Assembly (NCBI GenBank): GCA_963707275.1
Contig: CAVPPH010000002.1
Location: 124,001-188,000, forward strand
Length of the DNA stretch: 64,000 bases
Direction of reading: 5' to 3'
Source: JACKBK01 sp963707275
Lineage (GTDB): Bacteria; Chloroflexota; Anaerolineae; JAAEKA01
This document shows positions 26,842-36,093 of this stretch, piece after piece. Under the pieces are notes generated by a model that saw only the letters and a list, made by a program, of their open reading frames with translations, was not told the origin of the DNA and made no database searches. Numbering within the stretch: the first letter of the stretch is position 1; every line of letters begins with the position of its first letter. A program made the position numbers and the translations under genes.

Positions 26842-29800
26842 GTGACGACAGACCTGACCTTCTTCACCAACGAAGCCGACGCCTCGTTGCTTGACCGCTT
26901 CAAGGCAACGTTGCGCGACGTTCAGTTCTTCGATGTACTGGTTGGCTATTTTCGAACCAGCGGCTTCCACTTGCTTTGTGACCCCCTGGAAGATATCGAG
27001 GAGATACGGATTTTGGTAGGCCTCGGCGTTGATCGTCAGGCGCTGGAGATCATCGAGTTGCAAGGTCAGCAATTGGAACTTGCCTTCGAGTCCTCTCGCA
27101 AAACCAAAGACGTCTTCGCTGATGAAGTCGTTGACGAAATGGAACGTTCGGCAGATACTTTCGATACAGAGCGGGGAGTGCGCAAGTTCGTAGAGTTTCT
27201 CCAGAGCGGCAGGCTGAAAATGAAGGCCCACCCCAGCCACAAGATCCACGCCAAGGTCTACATCAGTCGTTTTCACAGCACTGATCGCGATTTTGGGCGA
27301 GTAATCACCGGTTCCAGTAACTTTAGCTATTCCGGGCTACTCGGCAACTACGAGTTCAACGTCGAGCTGAAGAACGCACCCGATGTCAGATTCGCGCTGG
27401 AGAAGTTCGAGGAATTGTGGGCCGAAGCTGTTGACATCTCGGACGCATATGTTGATACGATCAACCAGCGAACCTGGCTCAACGATCAGATCACGCCCTA
27501 CGATCTCTACCTCAAGTTCCTGTACGAGTACTTCAAGGAAGACATCAACATCGACCAGGAGATCGACATCTGGCTGCCTGAGGGGTTTCTTGAACTGGAT
27601 TATCAGAAGCAGGCAGTGACGGCGGCGCGCAAGATTCTGGAGGCCTACAACGGCGTCTTTCTGGCCGATGTCGTCGGTCTGGGCAAGACTTTCATCTCGG
27701 CGCTGCTGGCGCAGCAATTGCCCGGCCGCAAGTTGGTGATCTGCCCACCGGTGCTGAAGGAGTATTGGCAGGACACCTTTCGCGAGTTCAACGTGGCCGT
27801 AAGAGTTGAATCGATGGGTAAGCTCGATCGTATCCTCGAGTTGGATTACCAACGCTACGAATACGTTTTTGTCGACGAGGCGCATCGCTTCCGCAACGAA
27901 GGCACTCAGGGCTACGAAAAATTGCATCGCATCTGCTGGGGCCGCAAGGTCATTCTGGTCTCGGCCACGCCGCTCAACAACACGATCAACGACGTGTTCT
28001 CACAGTTGAAGCTCTTTCAGGCGCCGCGGCGCAGCACGATCCCGGGCGTCAGTGACCTGGAAACCTTTTTCAGCAGCCGCATGCGCTGGCTCGACAGCTT
28101 CGAAAAGGGAACCCCGGAATACCTGGCGGCGGTCAAGACCGTGGCGGGGGAGGTGCGAGAACGGGTGCTGAAGCATGTCATGGTGCGTCGCACCCGCAGC
28201 GAGATCGTGCGTTTTTTCCAGGAGGATATGAGCCAGCAAGGGCTTGCCTTCCCCGAACTGGCCAATCCCAGGCGCATCATCTATCAGTTCGATGATGTCA
28301 CCAACACCGTCTTCAATGAAACCATCGCTGCATTGCAGACCTTCGCGTACGCCCGCTACATGCCACTGTTGTTCCTGAAGGCTGGCGTCTCGCAACTGGA
28401 GGAGCAGTCGCAGCGCAATGTGGGCGGCTTCATGAAGGGGTTGTTGGTGAAACGGCTTGAGAGCAGCTTCTTTGCTTTCAAGCGTACCCTGAGACGCTTT
28501 GTCGAGTCGTACGAACGATTCATCGAGATGGTCGATGATGGCGCTGTCTACATCAGCAAGACTGTCAATGTCTTTGATCTGCTGGATCGCGACGACGAGG
28601 AGGAACTGCTGCGGCTGGTGGAAGCAGCGCAGGTGCGCAAGTACGCCGCATCCGACTTCAAGAGCGAGTTTCGTATGTGGCTCGAACGCGATCTTGGTTT
28701 GCTCAAGAGTATCGAGGCAATGTGGGTAGGGATCGATCGCGACCCGAAACTCGACCAGTTTATCCGCGATCTGAAGCGTGATCCACTGCTCAAGGGTCAG
28801 CGCATCATCGTCTTCACCGAGTCCAGCGAGACAGGCAGCTATCTCTACGACAGGCTGGACAAAGCCATTCCCGGCAAGGCGATGTTCTACTGGAGCCAGG
28901 GCGGCCGTTATGCCGGCAATGCTGTCAGCAAGCCATTGGCGCGCGATCTGATCAGGCAGAACTACGACCCGCAATGTTCGCCGCAGAAAAACGATGTGCG
29001 CATCCTGATCACCACCGACACGCTGGCGGAAGGGGTCAATCTGCACCGTTCCAACATCGTTGTCAACTACGATCTGCCCTGGAACCCGACGCGGGTCTTG
29101 CAGCGGGTGGGCCGCGTCAATCGGGTCGGCACAGCTTTCGATCAGGTATTCATTTTCAACTTCTTCCCGACAGCGCAATCGGACGAGCATCTGGGGCTGG
29201 AAGCCAACATCAAGGCCAAGATCCAGGCCTTTCACGACATCCTGGGCGAGGATGCCCGCTACCTGACCGAGGAAGAGGAGATCAGCCAGCACGAACTGTT
29301 CGGTGATCGCCTCTACAACTCTCTCAACCGCAAGGAAAGCTATCTGGGCGAGGAAGAGACGCGTTCAGAACTGGAGTATTTGCAGACTATCCGCCGCATT
29401 CGCGACGAGGAGCCGCAGACCTTCGAGCGGATCAAGCGACTGCCCAAGAAGGCGCGGTCGGGCCGCACCGCGGTAGTGCTGTCGGAAGGCATGGGTTCGG
29501 ACAACCTGATCAGCTTCTTCCGGCGCGGCCGGTTGAAGAAGTTCTACGTTTGCGCGGGCGACACGCCGGATGAACTGACTTTCCTGGACGCGGCCGACCG
29601 ACTGCGCTGTGCGCCAGACACGCCGCGGCAGTCCATTCCAGCCGGCTACTACGAGTTGCTGGAGCGCAACAAGGCGGCGTTTGCCGAGGCCACGGCTCCC
29701 GAAGCGGAGCAGACGCCACGCACAGGCGGCGGCCAGTCCAACGCCCGATGGGTCATCAGCTACCTGAAAGCGATCCGCAAGCTGCCGGCGCTGACCGACG

Positions 29801-30045
29801 ACGACGAACGATTCGTTCAGGCCGCGCTGGACGCTTTTGAGGCAGGCATCGTGCCCAGCCCTGTCAGCAAACGCTTGCGCAGCGCGCTGGAACGGGAAAG
29901 CAACCCCCTGCGCGCCGTGGGTATTCTGCGCAGCAATGTGCCCGCTAACCTGCTCAACGGCCCGCAAAGCACAGGGCTTGACCGACCGCAGCCGGTGGAG
30001 GTGATCCTGTCGGAGTACATTACATTGCCGGTGCCGGGCACTTAA
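26842..30045 (+). CDS. PLD-SNF2 helicase of a restriction/defence system
   Basis: A protein of about 1067 residues. The N-terminal phospholipase-D-like domain has one HKD-type motif, HKIHAKVYISRF, then ITGSSNFSYSGLLGNYEFNV. The SNF2-type motor follows: Walker A VFLADVVGLGKTFISALLA (about 275), DEAH-type box YVFVDEAHRFRNEG, and motif III LVSATPLNNTIND. The second RecA lobe has LITTDTLAEGVNLHRSNIVV and the arginine-finger motif TRVLQRVGRVNRVG. The C-terminal 250 residues are not recognised. It probably acts on DNA together with the methylase gene 1 kb downstream. GTG 26842 is preferred because GAGGTG lies just before it; GTG 26836 is possible. The frame is intact, and the last codons overlap a REP element. 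Confidence 0.85.
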   Translation: MTTDLTFFTNEADASLLDRFKATLRDVQFFDVLVGYFRTSGFHLLCDPLEDIEEIRILVGLGVDRQALEIIELQGQQLELAFESSRKTKDVFADEVVDEMERSADTFDTERGVRKFVEFLQSGRLKMKAHPSHKIHAKVYISRFHSTDRDFGRVITGSSNFSYSGLLGNYEFNVELKNAPDVRFALEKFEELWAEAVDISDAYVDTINQRTWLNDQITPYDLYLKFLYEYFKEDINIDQEIDIWLPEGFLELDYQKQAVTAARKILEAYNGVFLADVVGLGKTFISALLAQQLPGRKLVICPPVLKEYWQDTFREFNVAVRVESMGKLDRILELDYQRYEYVFVDEAHRFRNEGTQGYEKLHRICWGRKVILVSATPLNNTINDVFSQLKLFQAPRRSTIPGVSDLETFFSSRMRWLDSFEKGTPEYLAAVKTVAGEVRERVLKHVMVRRTRSEIVRFFQEDMSQQGLAFPELANPRRIIYQFDDVTNTVFNETIAALQTFAYARYMPLLFLKAGVSQLEEQSQRNVGGFMKGLLVKRLESSFFAFKRTLRRFVESYERFIEMVDDGAVYISKTVNVFDLLDRDDEEELLRLVEAAQVRKYAASDFKSEFRMWLERDLGLLKSIEAMWVGIDRDPKLDQFIRDLKRDPLLKGQRIIVFTESSETGSYLYDRLDKAIPGKAMFYWSQGGRYAGNAVSKPLARDLIRQNYDPQCSPQKNDVRILITTDTLAEGVNLHRSNIVVNYDLPWNPTRVLQRVGRVNRVGTAFDQVFIFNFFPTAQSDEHLGLEANIKAKIQAFHDILGEDARYLTEEEEISQHELFGDRLYNSLNRKESYLGEEETRSELEYLQTIRRIRDEEPQTFERIKRLPKKARSGRTAVVLSEGMGSDNLISFFRRGRLKKFYVCAGDTPDELTFLDAADRLRCAPDTPRQSIPAGYYELLERNKAAFAEATAPEAEQTPRTGGGQSNARWVISYLKAIRKLPALTDDDERFVQAALDAFEAGIVPSPVSKRLRSALERESNPLRAVGILRSNVPANLLNGPQSTGLDRPQPVEVILSEYITLPVPGT

Positions 30046-30110
30046 TCTCACGGCGAAAGGAAGTCGTCGCGTCAGTTGTTGCTCGCCCAGTTCGCCCAGT
30101 GCCCGGCACC
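30030..30110. repeat. REP element 1 (before RAYT)
   Basis: Arms GGTGCCGGGCACTT (30030-30043) and AGTGCCCGGCACC (30098-30110). The left arm supplies the last codons (PVPGT-stop) of the helicase gene; the right arm lies 23 nt before the RAYT start. Confidence 0.8.
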
Positions 30111-30132
30111 GAAAGCGCAGTCGCGGTGATCC

Positions 30133-30741
30133 ATGCCACCACGCCAAGTCCATTTCGCTCCAGGCGAATACTACCACATCTACAACCGCGGCAGCGGACG
30201 CAATCCGATCTTTCGTGAGCAGGCCAACTACCAGTTTCTCCTGCTGCGGCTTAAGAAGTATTCGGCTGAATTGTCGATTGCGGTCATTGCGTATTGCTTG
30301 ATGCCCAACCACTACCACTTCCTGTTGCGGCAGGATGCTCTTGACTCAGCCGGTCTGGTTGCTCAGCGCGTCTTCAACAGCTATGTGAAGATGTTCAACA
30401 AGCGCTATAACCGCACCGGAACTTTGTTCGAGGGACGCTTCAAGGCAATCCATGTCGACCGTGAAAGCTACCTGCTCCACCTCTGCCGCTACATCCATGC
30501 CAACCCGGTCAAGGATGGATTGGTGGCGCGATTTGATGACTGGCCCTATTCCAACTATCACGAGTGGATCGGCGCGCGGCATGGCAGTCTGGTAGACATG
30601 GAATTTGTGACTGCCAACTTCCCGCAGCCCAGTCTGTATCGTCAGTTCGTGCAGGATTACCTGGACGGTAGGGCGAAGATGCCGAAAGAGATCAAACCGT
30701 ATTTGCTGCGAAGCTCTGGTGCCGGGCACTTGAGCCCTTGA
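30133..30741 (+). CDS. REP-associated tyrosine transposase (RAYT, Y1/IS200-like)
   Basis: A 202-residue single-strand transposase. The family opening FAPGEYYHIYNRGSGRNPIF is followed by the HUH metal motif in YCLMPNHYHFLLRQDALDSA. The region around the catalytic Tyr is VFNSYVKMFNKRYNRTGTLF, then EGRFKAIHVDRESYLLHLCR and YIHANPVKDGLVARFDDWPY. RAYTs cut and join REP hairpins as single strands and are usually single-copy and domesticated. Here REP elements flank it on both sides, one overlapping its own stop codon (SSGAGHLSP), which strongly supports the assignment. The frame is intact. Confidence 0.92.
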   Translation: MPPRQVHFAPGEYYHIYNRGSGRNPIFREQANYQFLLLRLKKYSAELSIAVIAYCLMPNHYHFLLRQDALDSAGLVAQRVFNSYVKMFNKRYNRTGTLFEGRFKAIHVDRESYLLHLCRYIHANPVKDGLVARFDDWPYSNYHEWIGARHGSLVDMEFVTANFPQPSLYRQFVQDYLDGRAKMPKEIKPYLLRSSGAGHLSP

Positions 30742-30799
30742 CGTACGGTAGCCGTCGCGTTGAGAGATTGTTGACTGGTAGACCCAAGTGCCCGGCACC
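30718..30799. repeat. REP element 2 (overlaps RAYT 3' end)
   Basis: Arms GGTGCCGGGCACTT (30718-30731) and AAGTGCCCGGCACC (30786-30799) enclose GTAGCCGTCGCGTTGAGAG-type sequence. Same architecture as the other copies. Confidence 0.85.
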
Positions 30800-30817
30800 G
30801 AGATGCGTGCCACCCCC

Positions 30818-30999
30818 AGTGCCGGGCACTTGGACATACACCAAGAGGTAACCGTTGCGTCGAGAGCTGCTCAACTGTTCAGCCCAAATGCCCGGCACCG
30901 AGATGCGTGCCACCCCCAGTGCCGGGCACTTGGACATACACCAAGAGGTAACTGTTGCGTCGAGAGCTGCTCAACCGTTCAGCCCAAGTGCCCGGCACT
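30818..30999. repeat. REP elements 3 and 4, 100-bp tandem duplication
   Basis: Two units of exactly 100-bp period (REP 30818-30899 and 30918-30999) differ at only a few bases. Each has AGTGCCGGGCACTT on the left, GTTGCGTCGAGAGCTGCTCA inside and AA(A/G)TGCCCGGCAC on the right. They lie directly upstream of the methylase start (31016). Confidence 0.85.
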
Positions 31000-31015
31000 G
31001 ATACGTCGAATCGCC

Positions 31016-34000
31016 ATGAACCAAACCGAAGCCACCCAACTGATCCGCGACGTCTTCGAGCAGCCGTTCGACGAGGCGCGCTTCACGCGCTTTGTGCGCG
31101 AGCTGCTGAACGAGATCGACGAGAGCACCAGCGTGCGCTTGTCCGGTTCGTATATCCCGACCGGTTTCCGCGACCATGTGCAGCAGTACCGCCGGCTGGC
31201 CACTTACACTGACCCTGACGGCCAGGCCGTGGACATCCTGCTTGTGCAACTCAAGAAGAACAGCGGACTGGATCGGGCGCGCACCATGCAGCGTAACCTG
31301 GTAGCGCACCATCTGAAAAAGCGCGACGGCAAGGACGCGGCGCTGGTAGCATATTACGGTGAAGACCGTGCCGACTGGCGTTTCTCGCTGGTACGCATGG
31401 ACTACCGCCTGCAGATGGACGGCGAGTCGGGCAAGGTTAAGGTGGAGGAGGACCTGACCCCGGCGCGGCGCTATTCCTTCCTGGTGGGACAGCACGAGCC
31501 CAACCACACCGCCCAGCAGCAGCTCTTCCCCATCCTGGCCGACGACCGCAACAACCCCACGCTGGCCGATCTGGAAAGCGCCTTCAACATCGAGTCGGTC
31601 ACGCAGCGAGTTCTTCACCCGCTACAAGGAGCTTTTCCTGCAGGTCAGGGAGGAACTGGACGGCATTCTGGCGCGCGACCGCCGGGTGCACGAAGAATTC
31701 CAGACCCGCGGCATCGACAGCGACACCTTTGCCAAGAAGCTGCTGGGCCAGATCGTCTTTCTCTATTTTCTGCAAAAGAAGGGCTGGCTGGGTGTGGCGC
31801 AGGGCCAGTCATGGGGCAGTGGACCGCGCGCCTTCCTGCGCCGGTTGTTCGAGAAAAAGCCGGTCGCCTACGACAACTTCTTCAACGAGGTGCTGGAGCC
31901 CTTGTTCTACGAGGCGCTGGCGGTGGAACGGGCTGAGAACTTCTACGGGCGGCTGGGCTGCCGCATCCCCTTCCTCAACGGCGGGCTGTTCGAACCGGTG
32001 GGCAACTACGACTGGGAAGGCTGCCACATTCCCCTCAGCAACGCCACCTTTGGCGCGATCTTCGACACCTTCGACCTCTACAACTTCACGGTGCGCGAGG
32101 ACGAGCCGCTGGAAAAGGAGGTGGCCGTCGATCCCGAGATGCTGGGCAAGGTCTTCGAGAACCTGCTGGAGGTCACCGACCGCAAGTCCAAGGGCGCCTT
32201 CTACACGCCGCGCGAGATCGTCCACTACATGTGCCAGGAGGCGTTGATCCACTACCTGGACACGGCGCTGAACCTGAGGGCGCAGCCGTTGATCGACGAG
32301 CCGGCCGAGCAGGGGATGCTCTTTGGATCGCCGCCGCCAAAGCAGCGCAGCCTGCCCTCGGACGAGATGGTCTACACGCCGCGTGTGCCCAAGGATGACA
32401 TCGAGCGTTTCATCCGCCACGGCGAGCTGGCCGTGGAGCACGAGACGGCGCGCGAAGAGGGCGCGTCCAGCTACAAGCGCCGCCTGCCGCAGTCCATCGC
32501 CGAGCACGCGCAGGCGCTGGACGATGCGCTGGCCGGCGTCAAGGTCTGCGACCCGGCCATCGGGTCCGGCGCGTTCCCGGTGGGCGTCATGCAGGAGATC
32601 GTACGCGGCCGGCGGGTGCTGAACGCCTATCTGGGCGACGACCAGTCACGCACGGCCTACGCCTTCAAGCGCCACGCCATCCAGGAGTCGATCTACGGCG
32701 TGGACATCGACCCCAGCGCGGTGGACATCGCCAAGCTGCGGCTGTGGCTGTCGCTGGTGGTGGACGAGGAGGACTACCAGCGCATCAAGCCGCTGCCCAA
32801 CCTGGGCTACAAGATCGTCTGCGGCAACTCGCTGCTCAGCGTGCAGAAGGACCTCTTCAACCAGCACCTGTTTGTGCAACTGGAGGAGCTGAAGGAGCAG
32901 TACTTCGTCGAGACCAGCCGGCCGGCCAAGCAGGCCCAGAGCCGTGCGATCGACGCGCTGATCGGCCAACTGACCCACGCGCAGGGGCAGTTCGACTACG
33001 AGGTCTTCTTCAGCGAGGTCTTCCGCGCCCAGGACGGCTTCGACGTGGTGATCGGCAACCCGCCCTACGTGCGCCAGGAATTGATCCGCGAGTTCAAGCC
33101 GGCGTTGAAGGCCCACTTCCCCGAAGTCTACCAGGGCACAGCCGACCTGTACGTCTACTTCTACGCCAAGGGATTGCGCCTGCTGCGCGCCAACGGCGTG
33201 CTGGTCTACATCAGCAGCAACAAGTTCATGCGGGCAGGGTACGGTGAGCGGCTGCGGAGGCTGCTGGCTGGACAGACCACAGTACAGACCGTGATCGATT
33301 TCGGAGACTTGCCGGTATTTGACGCCACCATCTATCCCACCGTGCTGGTGCTATGCAAGCGCTCACCGACCGCCGAACACACGGCACAGACGTTGGTGGT
33401 GGATAATATTGGAGTAGTGCAGCGGATGGTGGAGGAGGTGAACAATCGTGCGTGGTCTCAGAAACAGGCCAGCTTCGCACCGTATGGATGGATTTTGGTG
33501 CAACCAGAGACGCTTGCACTGGTGAAGAAGCTGCGGCAAGTGGGAGATCCCCTGGAAGATTATGTGAAAGGCCAGTTCTATCGAGGTATTGTTACTGGCC
33601 TCAACGCCGCCTTTGTTGTTGACAGCGCTACTCGACAAAAACTGATCTCAGAGGACATAGCGAGCGCAGCAATTATCAAACCTTGGCTGCGTGGCAAAGA
33701 TCTATCACGGTGGAGCGCCAATCCGGCTGGTTTTTTCCTGCTTTATGTGCCGTGGGACTTGGATATTTCTCGTTATCATTCGGTTTACCGTCATCTGGGC
33801 CAATACCGAAGTGCCTTAGAAGACCGCCCTGAAGTGCAGGAAGGTCGCTTTCCGTGGTACGCACTTAGCCGTTATGGATCTCAGTTTTCTGATGGCTTCT
33901 CAAAACCGAAAATCATCTATCCTCACTTCAATACCAGGCCCAATTTCGCCTATGATACAAGTGGTACATTTAGCAACGACAAGACCTACATCATTCCAGA

Positions 34001-34302
34001 CGCGAGCAAGTTCTTGCTCGGTGTACTCAACTCCAATCTCACGGACTTTTTCTTGAAGCAACTTGCACCTTCCGTCCAACAAGGTTACATGGAGTTCAGA
34101 ACCATCTACATCGGTCAGATTCCGGTGGCCTCGGCCTCGGCGGGTCAAGAAGCAGCGATCACAGATGTTGTAAACCGACTGGTCGAACTCGAAAGGTCAA
34201 GGGGCACACGTTGCTCGATGGGAGCGGGAGTTGAACGAGCTGGTGTATGAGCTGTATGGGCTGGCGGCGGATGAGATTGCGATTGTGGAGGGCCGCTCGT
34301 GA
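31016..34302 (+). CDS. Eco57I-class restriction endonuclease-methylase (frame broken)
   Basis: A large type IIG/ISP-like protein, 1094 aa after repair. The N-terminus has a nuclease-like core (DGQAVDILLVQLKKNSG, a D...QLK pattern of PD-(D/E)XK enzymes). The methylase domain carries FENLLEVTDRKSKGAFYTPR, motif I VCDPAIGSGAFPVGVMQEI, YGVDIDPSAVDIAKLRLWLS and the catalytic NPPY in FDVVIGNPPYVRQE, which marks N6-adenine methylation. The C-terminal 400 residues would hold target recognition (KPWLRGKDLSRWS). ATG 31016 follows REP 4. Extra bases near 31607 (SVTQ/EFFTRYKE) and 34193 (LE/GQGAHVARWERELNELVYEL) break the frame. With the PLD-SNF2 helicase it would form a two-gene restriction module. Confidence 0.85.
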
Positions 34303-34384
34303 GGTGCCGGGCACTTGGGCATACGTTGTGAGCCTGTCGTTGCGTTGAGAGTGGCCTGACCGCTCAACCCAAGTGCCCGGCACC
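34303..34384. repeat. REP element 5
   Basis: Arms GGTGCCGGGCACTT (34303-34316) and AAGTGCCCGGCACC (34371-34384) begin right after the methylase stop codon. Confidence 0.85.
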
Positions 34385-34415
34385 TAATCCTGCACAACGT
34401 CATAAGCACAAATTC

Positions 34416-34486
34416 GAGCATCGAATGGACCGAGTTCGAACCTGGAACCCGCTGACCGGCTGCACGAAGATCAGCCCCGGGTGTTC
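34416..34486 (+). pseudogene. 5' fragment of a DUF5131 (phage Gp37/Gp68-type) gene, copy 1
   Basis: Reads SIEWTE, then (after a frame slip) TWNPLTGCTKISPG, which is the invariant N-terminus of DUF5131 proteins (usually followed by C-x-x-C-Y). Here the sequence stops exactly before that Cys and a REP element begins at 34487. Confidence 0.7.
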
Positions 34487-34568
34487 GGTGCCGGGCACTT
34501 GGGCATTCGCCGGAAGATGGTCGTAGCGTTGAGAGCAACTTGACCGGTCAACCCGAGTGCCCGGCACC
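34487..34568. repeat. REP element 6
   Basis: Arms GGTGCCGGGCACTT and GAGTGCCCGGCACC around GTCGTAGCGTTGAGAGCAAC and the 12-bp palindrome TTGACCGGTCAA. Directly abuts DUF5131 fragment 1. Confidence 0.85.
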
Positions 34569-34570
34569 TT

Positions 34571-34643
34571 GAACACCGCCATCGCGTGGACCGAGTCGAC
34601 CTGGAACCCGCTGACCGGCTGCACGAAGATCAGCCCTGGCGTC
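34571..34643 (+). pseudogene. DUF5131 5' fragment, copy 2 (in frame)
   Basis: This copy keeps one frame: AIAWTESTWNPLTGCTKISP, then GV before the REP. It shows what the parental gene looked like. It is cut at the same residue as copies 1, 3 and 4. Confidence 0.75.
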
Positions 34644-34725
34644 GGTGCCGGGCACTTAGGCATTCGCCGGAAGGTGGTCGTAGCGTTGAGAGCAACTTGA
34701 CCGGTCAAGCCAAGTGCCCGGCACC
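34644..34725. repeat. REP element 7
   Basis: Arms GGTGCCGGGCACTT and AAGTGCCCGGCACC around the same core as element 6; part of the third 157-160 bp composite unit. Confidence 0.85.
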
Positions 34726-34799
34726 TGCAACGCCATCGAACGGACCGAGTTCGACCTGGAACCCGCTGACCGGCTGTACGAAGTTCAGCCCTGGTGTTC
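34726..34799 (+). pseudogene. DUF5131 5' fragment, copy 3
   Basis: AIERTE followed after a one-base slip by TWNPLTGCTKFSPG; cut at the same place by REP element 8. Confidence 0.7.
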
Positions 34800-34881
34800 G
34801 GTGCCGGGCACTTGGGCATTCGCCGGAAGATGGTCGTAGCGTTGAGAGCAACTTGACCGGTCAACCCGAGTGCCCGGCACT
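34800..34881. repeat. REP element 8
   Basis: Arms GGTGCCGGGCACTT and GAGTGCCCGGCACT. It closes the run of three composite units; a last trace of the fragment (AAGTTCAGCCTCGGG) follows at about 34890. Confidence 0.85.
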
Positions 34882-34931
34882 TTGAGCACCAAGTTCAGCC
34901 TCGGGCGCCAGCCCAGGCAATAGGTCAACCC

Positions 34932-35746
34932 ATGAGAAAGCCAAAACCAAGCAGCAATTGGTTCTTCGTCGACGAATTCTGGTGATCCGACTTTCTACGA
35001 CCGCAAGGGCAACCTAATCGTCGGGAGGGAGGGTTGCTCGCCGATCCTGGTGCTTGGTTTCATCGAAACGCAACAGCCTGAGCCAATCCGGCACGCTCTT
35101 CTGCGTCTGCAAAGCGAAGTGCTGGCCGACCCTTACTTCGAGGGCGTACCGTCGCTGAGCAAAAACCGCCGTGGCGTTTCATGCCAAAGATGATCTGCCG
35201 GAAATCCGTTATCGCGTCTTCAAGCTGTTGGCGGAATTGGACTTGAAGGCCCAGTTCGTAGTGGCACGCAAGATCGAGCGGGTCTTTCGCAACAGTTTCC
35301 ACGCTAACGAAGGGGAGTTCTACGATCACCTGGTCTCGCAGCTATTCAAGAGTGCCCTGCACCGCCATCAGCAGAACCACGTCTACTTCGCCAAACGCGG
35401 CTCGCGCAGCCGGCAAGCGCCGCTGTCGAACGCGATCCGTCGTGGTGTCGCCCAGTTCGAGCAACAATGGAACACCCGCGTGACGTCCGAACTGGCCATC
35501 CAAGCCCAAATGCCCAAGGGAGAGCCTTGCTTGAGCGTGATCGATTACATGAACTGGGCGGTTTACCGAGCGTTCACCCACGGCGAGATGAGGTACTATC
35601 GCCAGGTCGAGCACCAGGTCAGCTTGCTGGTGGATTTGTATGATACGGAGAACTACCCCAGGAACTGGTACACGCGCAAGAACCCGTTCGACATAAAGAA
35701 AATCACCCCGCTGCAGCTAGGTCCGGTTACCGGACGCACGGCGTGA
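34932..35746 (+). CDS. DUF3800 family protein (frame broken)
   Basis: After repair, a 270-residue protein with the DUF3800 opening WFFVDESGDPTFYDRKGNLI (RNase-H-like fold Asp in VDESGD), then SPILVLGFIET. The conserved VAFHAKDDLPEIRYRVFKLL and the acidic/His blocks YDHLVSQLFKSALHRHQQNH and CLSVIDYMNWAVYRAFTHGE follow. Extra bases near 34977 (DE/SGDP) and 35170 (KNR/VAFHAK) disrupt the frame. DUF3800 proteins occur in phage and defence loci and are predicted nucleases without proven substrate. It sits between copies of the DUF5131-REP unit, as if the array were split by it. Confidence 0.75.
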
Positions 35747-35911
35747 AGCCGGCTTTCACATGCAGTGGAGTGACTTGTCTGATGACAGTATAGCACAAGA
35801 GTCTCTGTCTTTCAAGACCTGTTTTTCGCAACTCATCATGGCGAAATGTGCCGGGCATTCAGGCATTGACACTGAACAGATCGTCCGCATGTTGCTCCAG
35901 GCGCCCGACGC

Positions 35912-35990
35912 CTTGAGCGCCGCTATCGAATGGACCGAGTTCGACCTGGAACCCGCTGACCGGCTGCACAAAGATCAGCCCCGGGTGTTC
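35912..35990 (+). pseudogene. DUF5131 5' fragment, copy 4 (detached)
   Basis: AIEWTE and, after the same one-base slip as copy 3, TWNPLTGCTKISPG. It is followed by a REP left arm at 35991. It lies 1.1 kb from the other three, beyond the DUF3800 gene, inside a 347-bp gap (35747-36093) that otherwise holds only a degenerate GTGCCGGGCATT half-site near 35851. Confidence 0.7.
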
Positions 35991-36076
35991 GGTGCCGGGC
36001 ACTTGGGCACACATCCACGGCCGGTCTTCGCGTCGGGAGCATCTTGTCCACTTGACGGAAATATCCGGTACCTGCC
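35991..36076. repeat. REP element 9, degenerate
   Basis: Left arm GGTGCCGGGCACTT is intact (35991-36004); the right arm has decayed to CCGGTACCTGCCCG. It immediately precedes the Mrr-N gene. Confidence 0.7.
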
Positions 36077-36093
36077 CGAAAGAGAGACCAAAC

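Noticed and set aside
30718..34881. CRISPR array
   Set aside because: The repeats are about 82 bp with palindromic ends, spacing is irregular, spacers are themselves repeated gene fragments, and there are no cas genes.
34400..34885. Open frames of 99-154 codons through the DUF5131-REP array on both strands
   Set aside because: They exist only because the repeat period keeps a frame open; the products are repeat translations, and only the TWNPLTG fragments have a coding origin.
34303..36076. Integron cassette array with attC sites
   Set aside because: The repeats alternate with small sequences and a gene, but the attC core sites (GTTRRRY / RYYYAAC) are not at the arm ends and no integrase is visible; REP identity with a RAYT beside them fits better.
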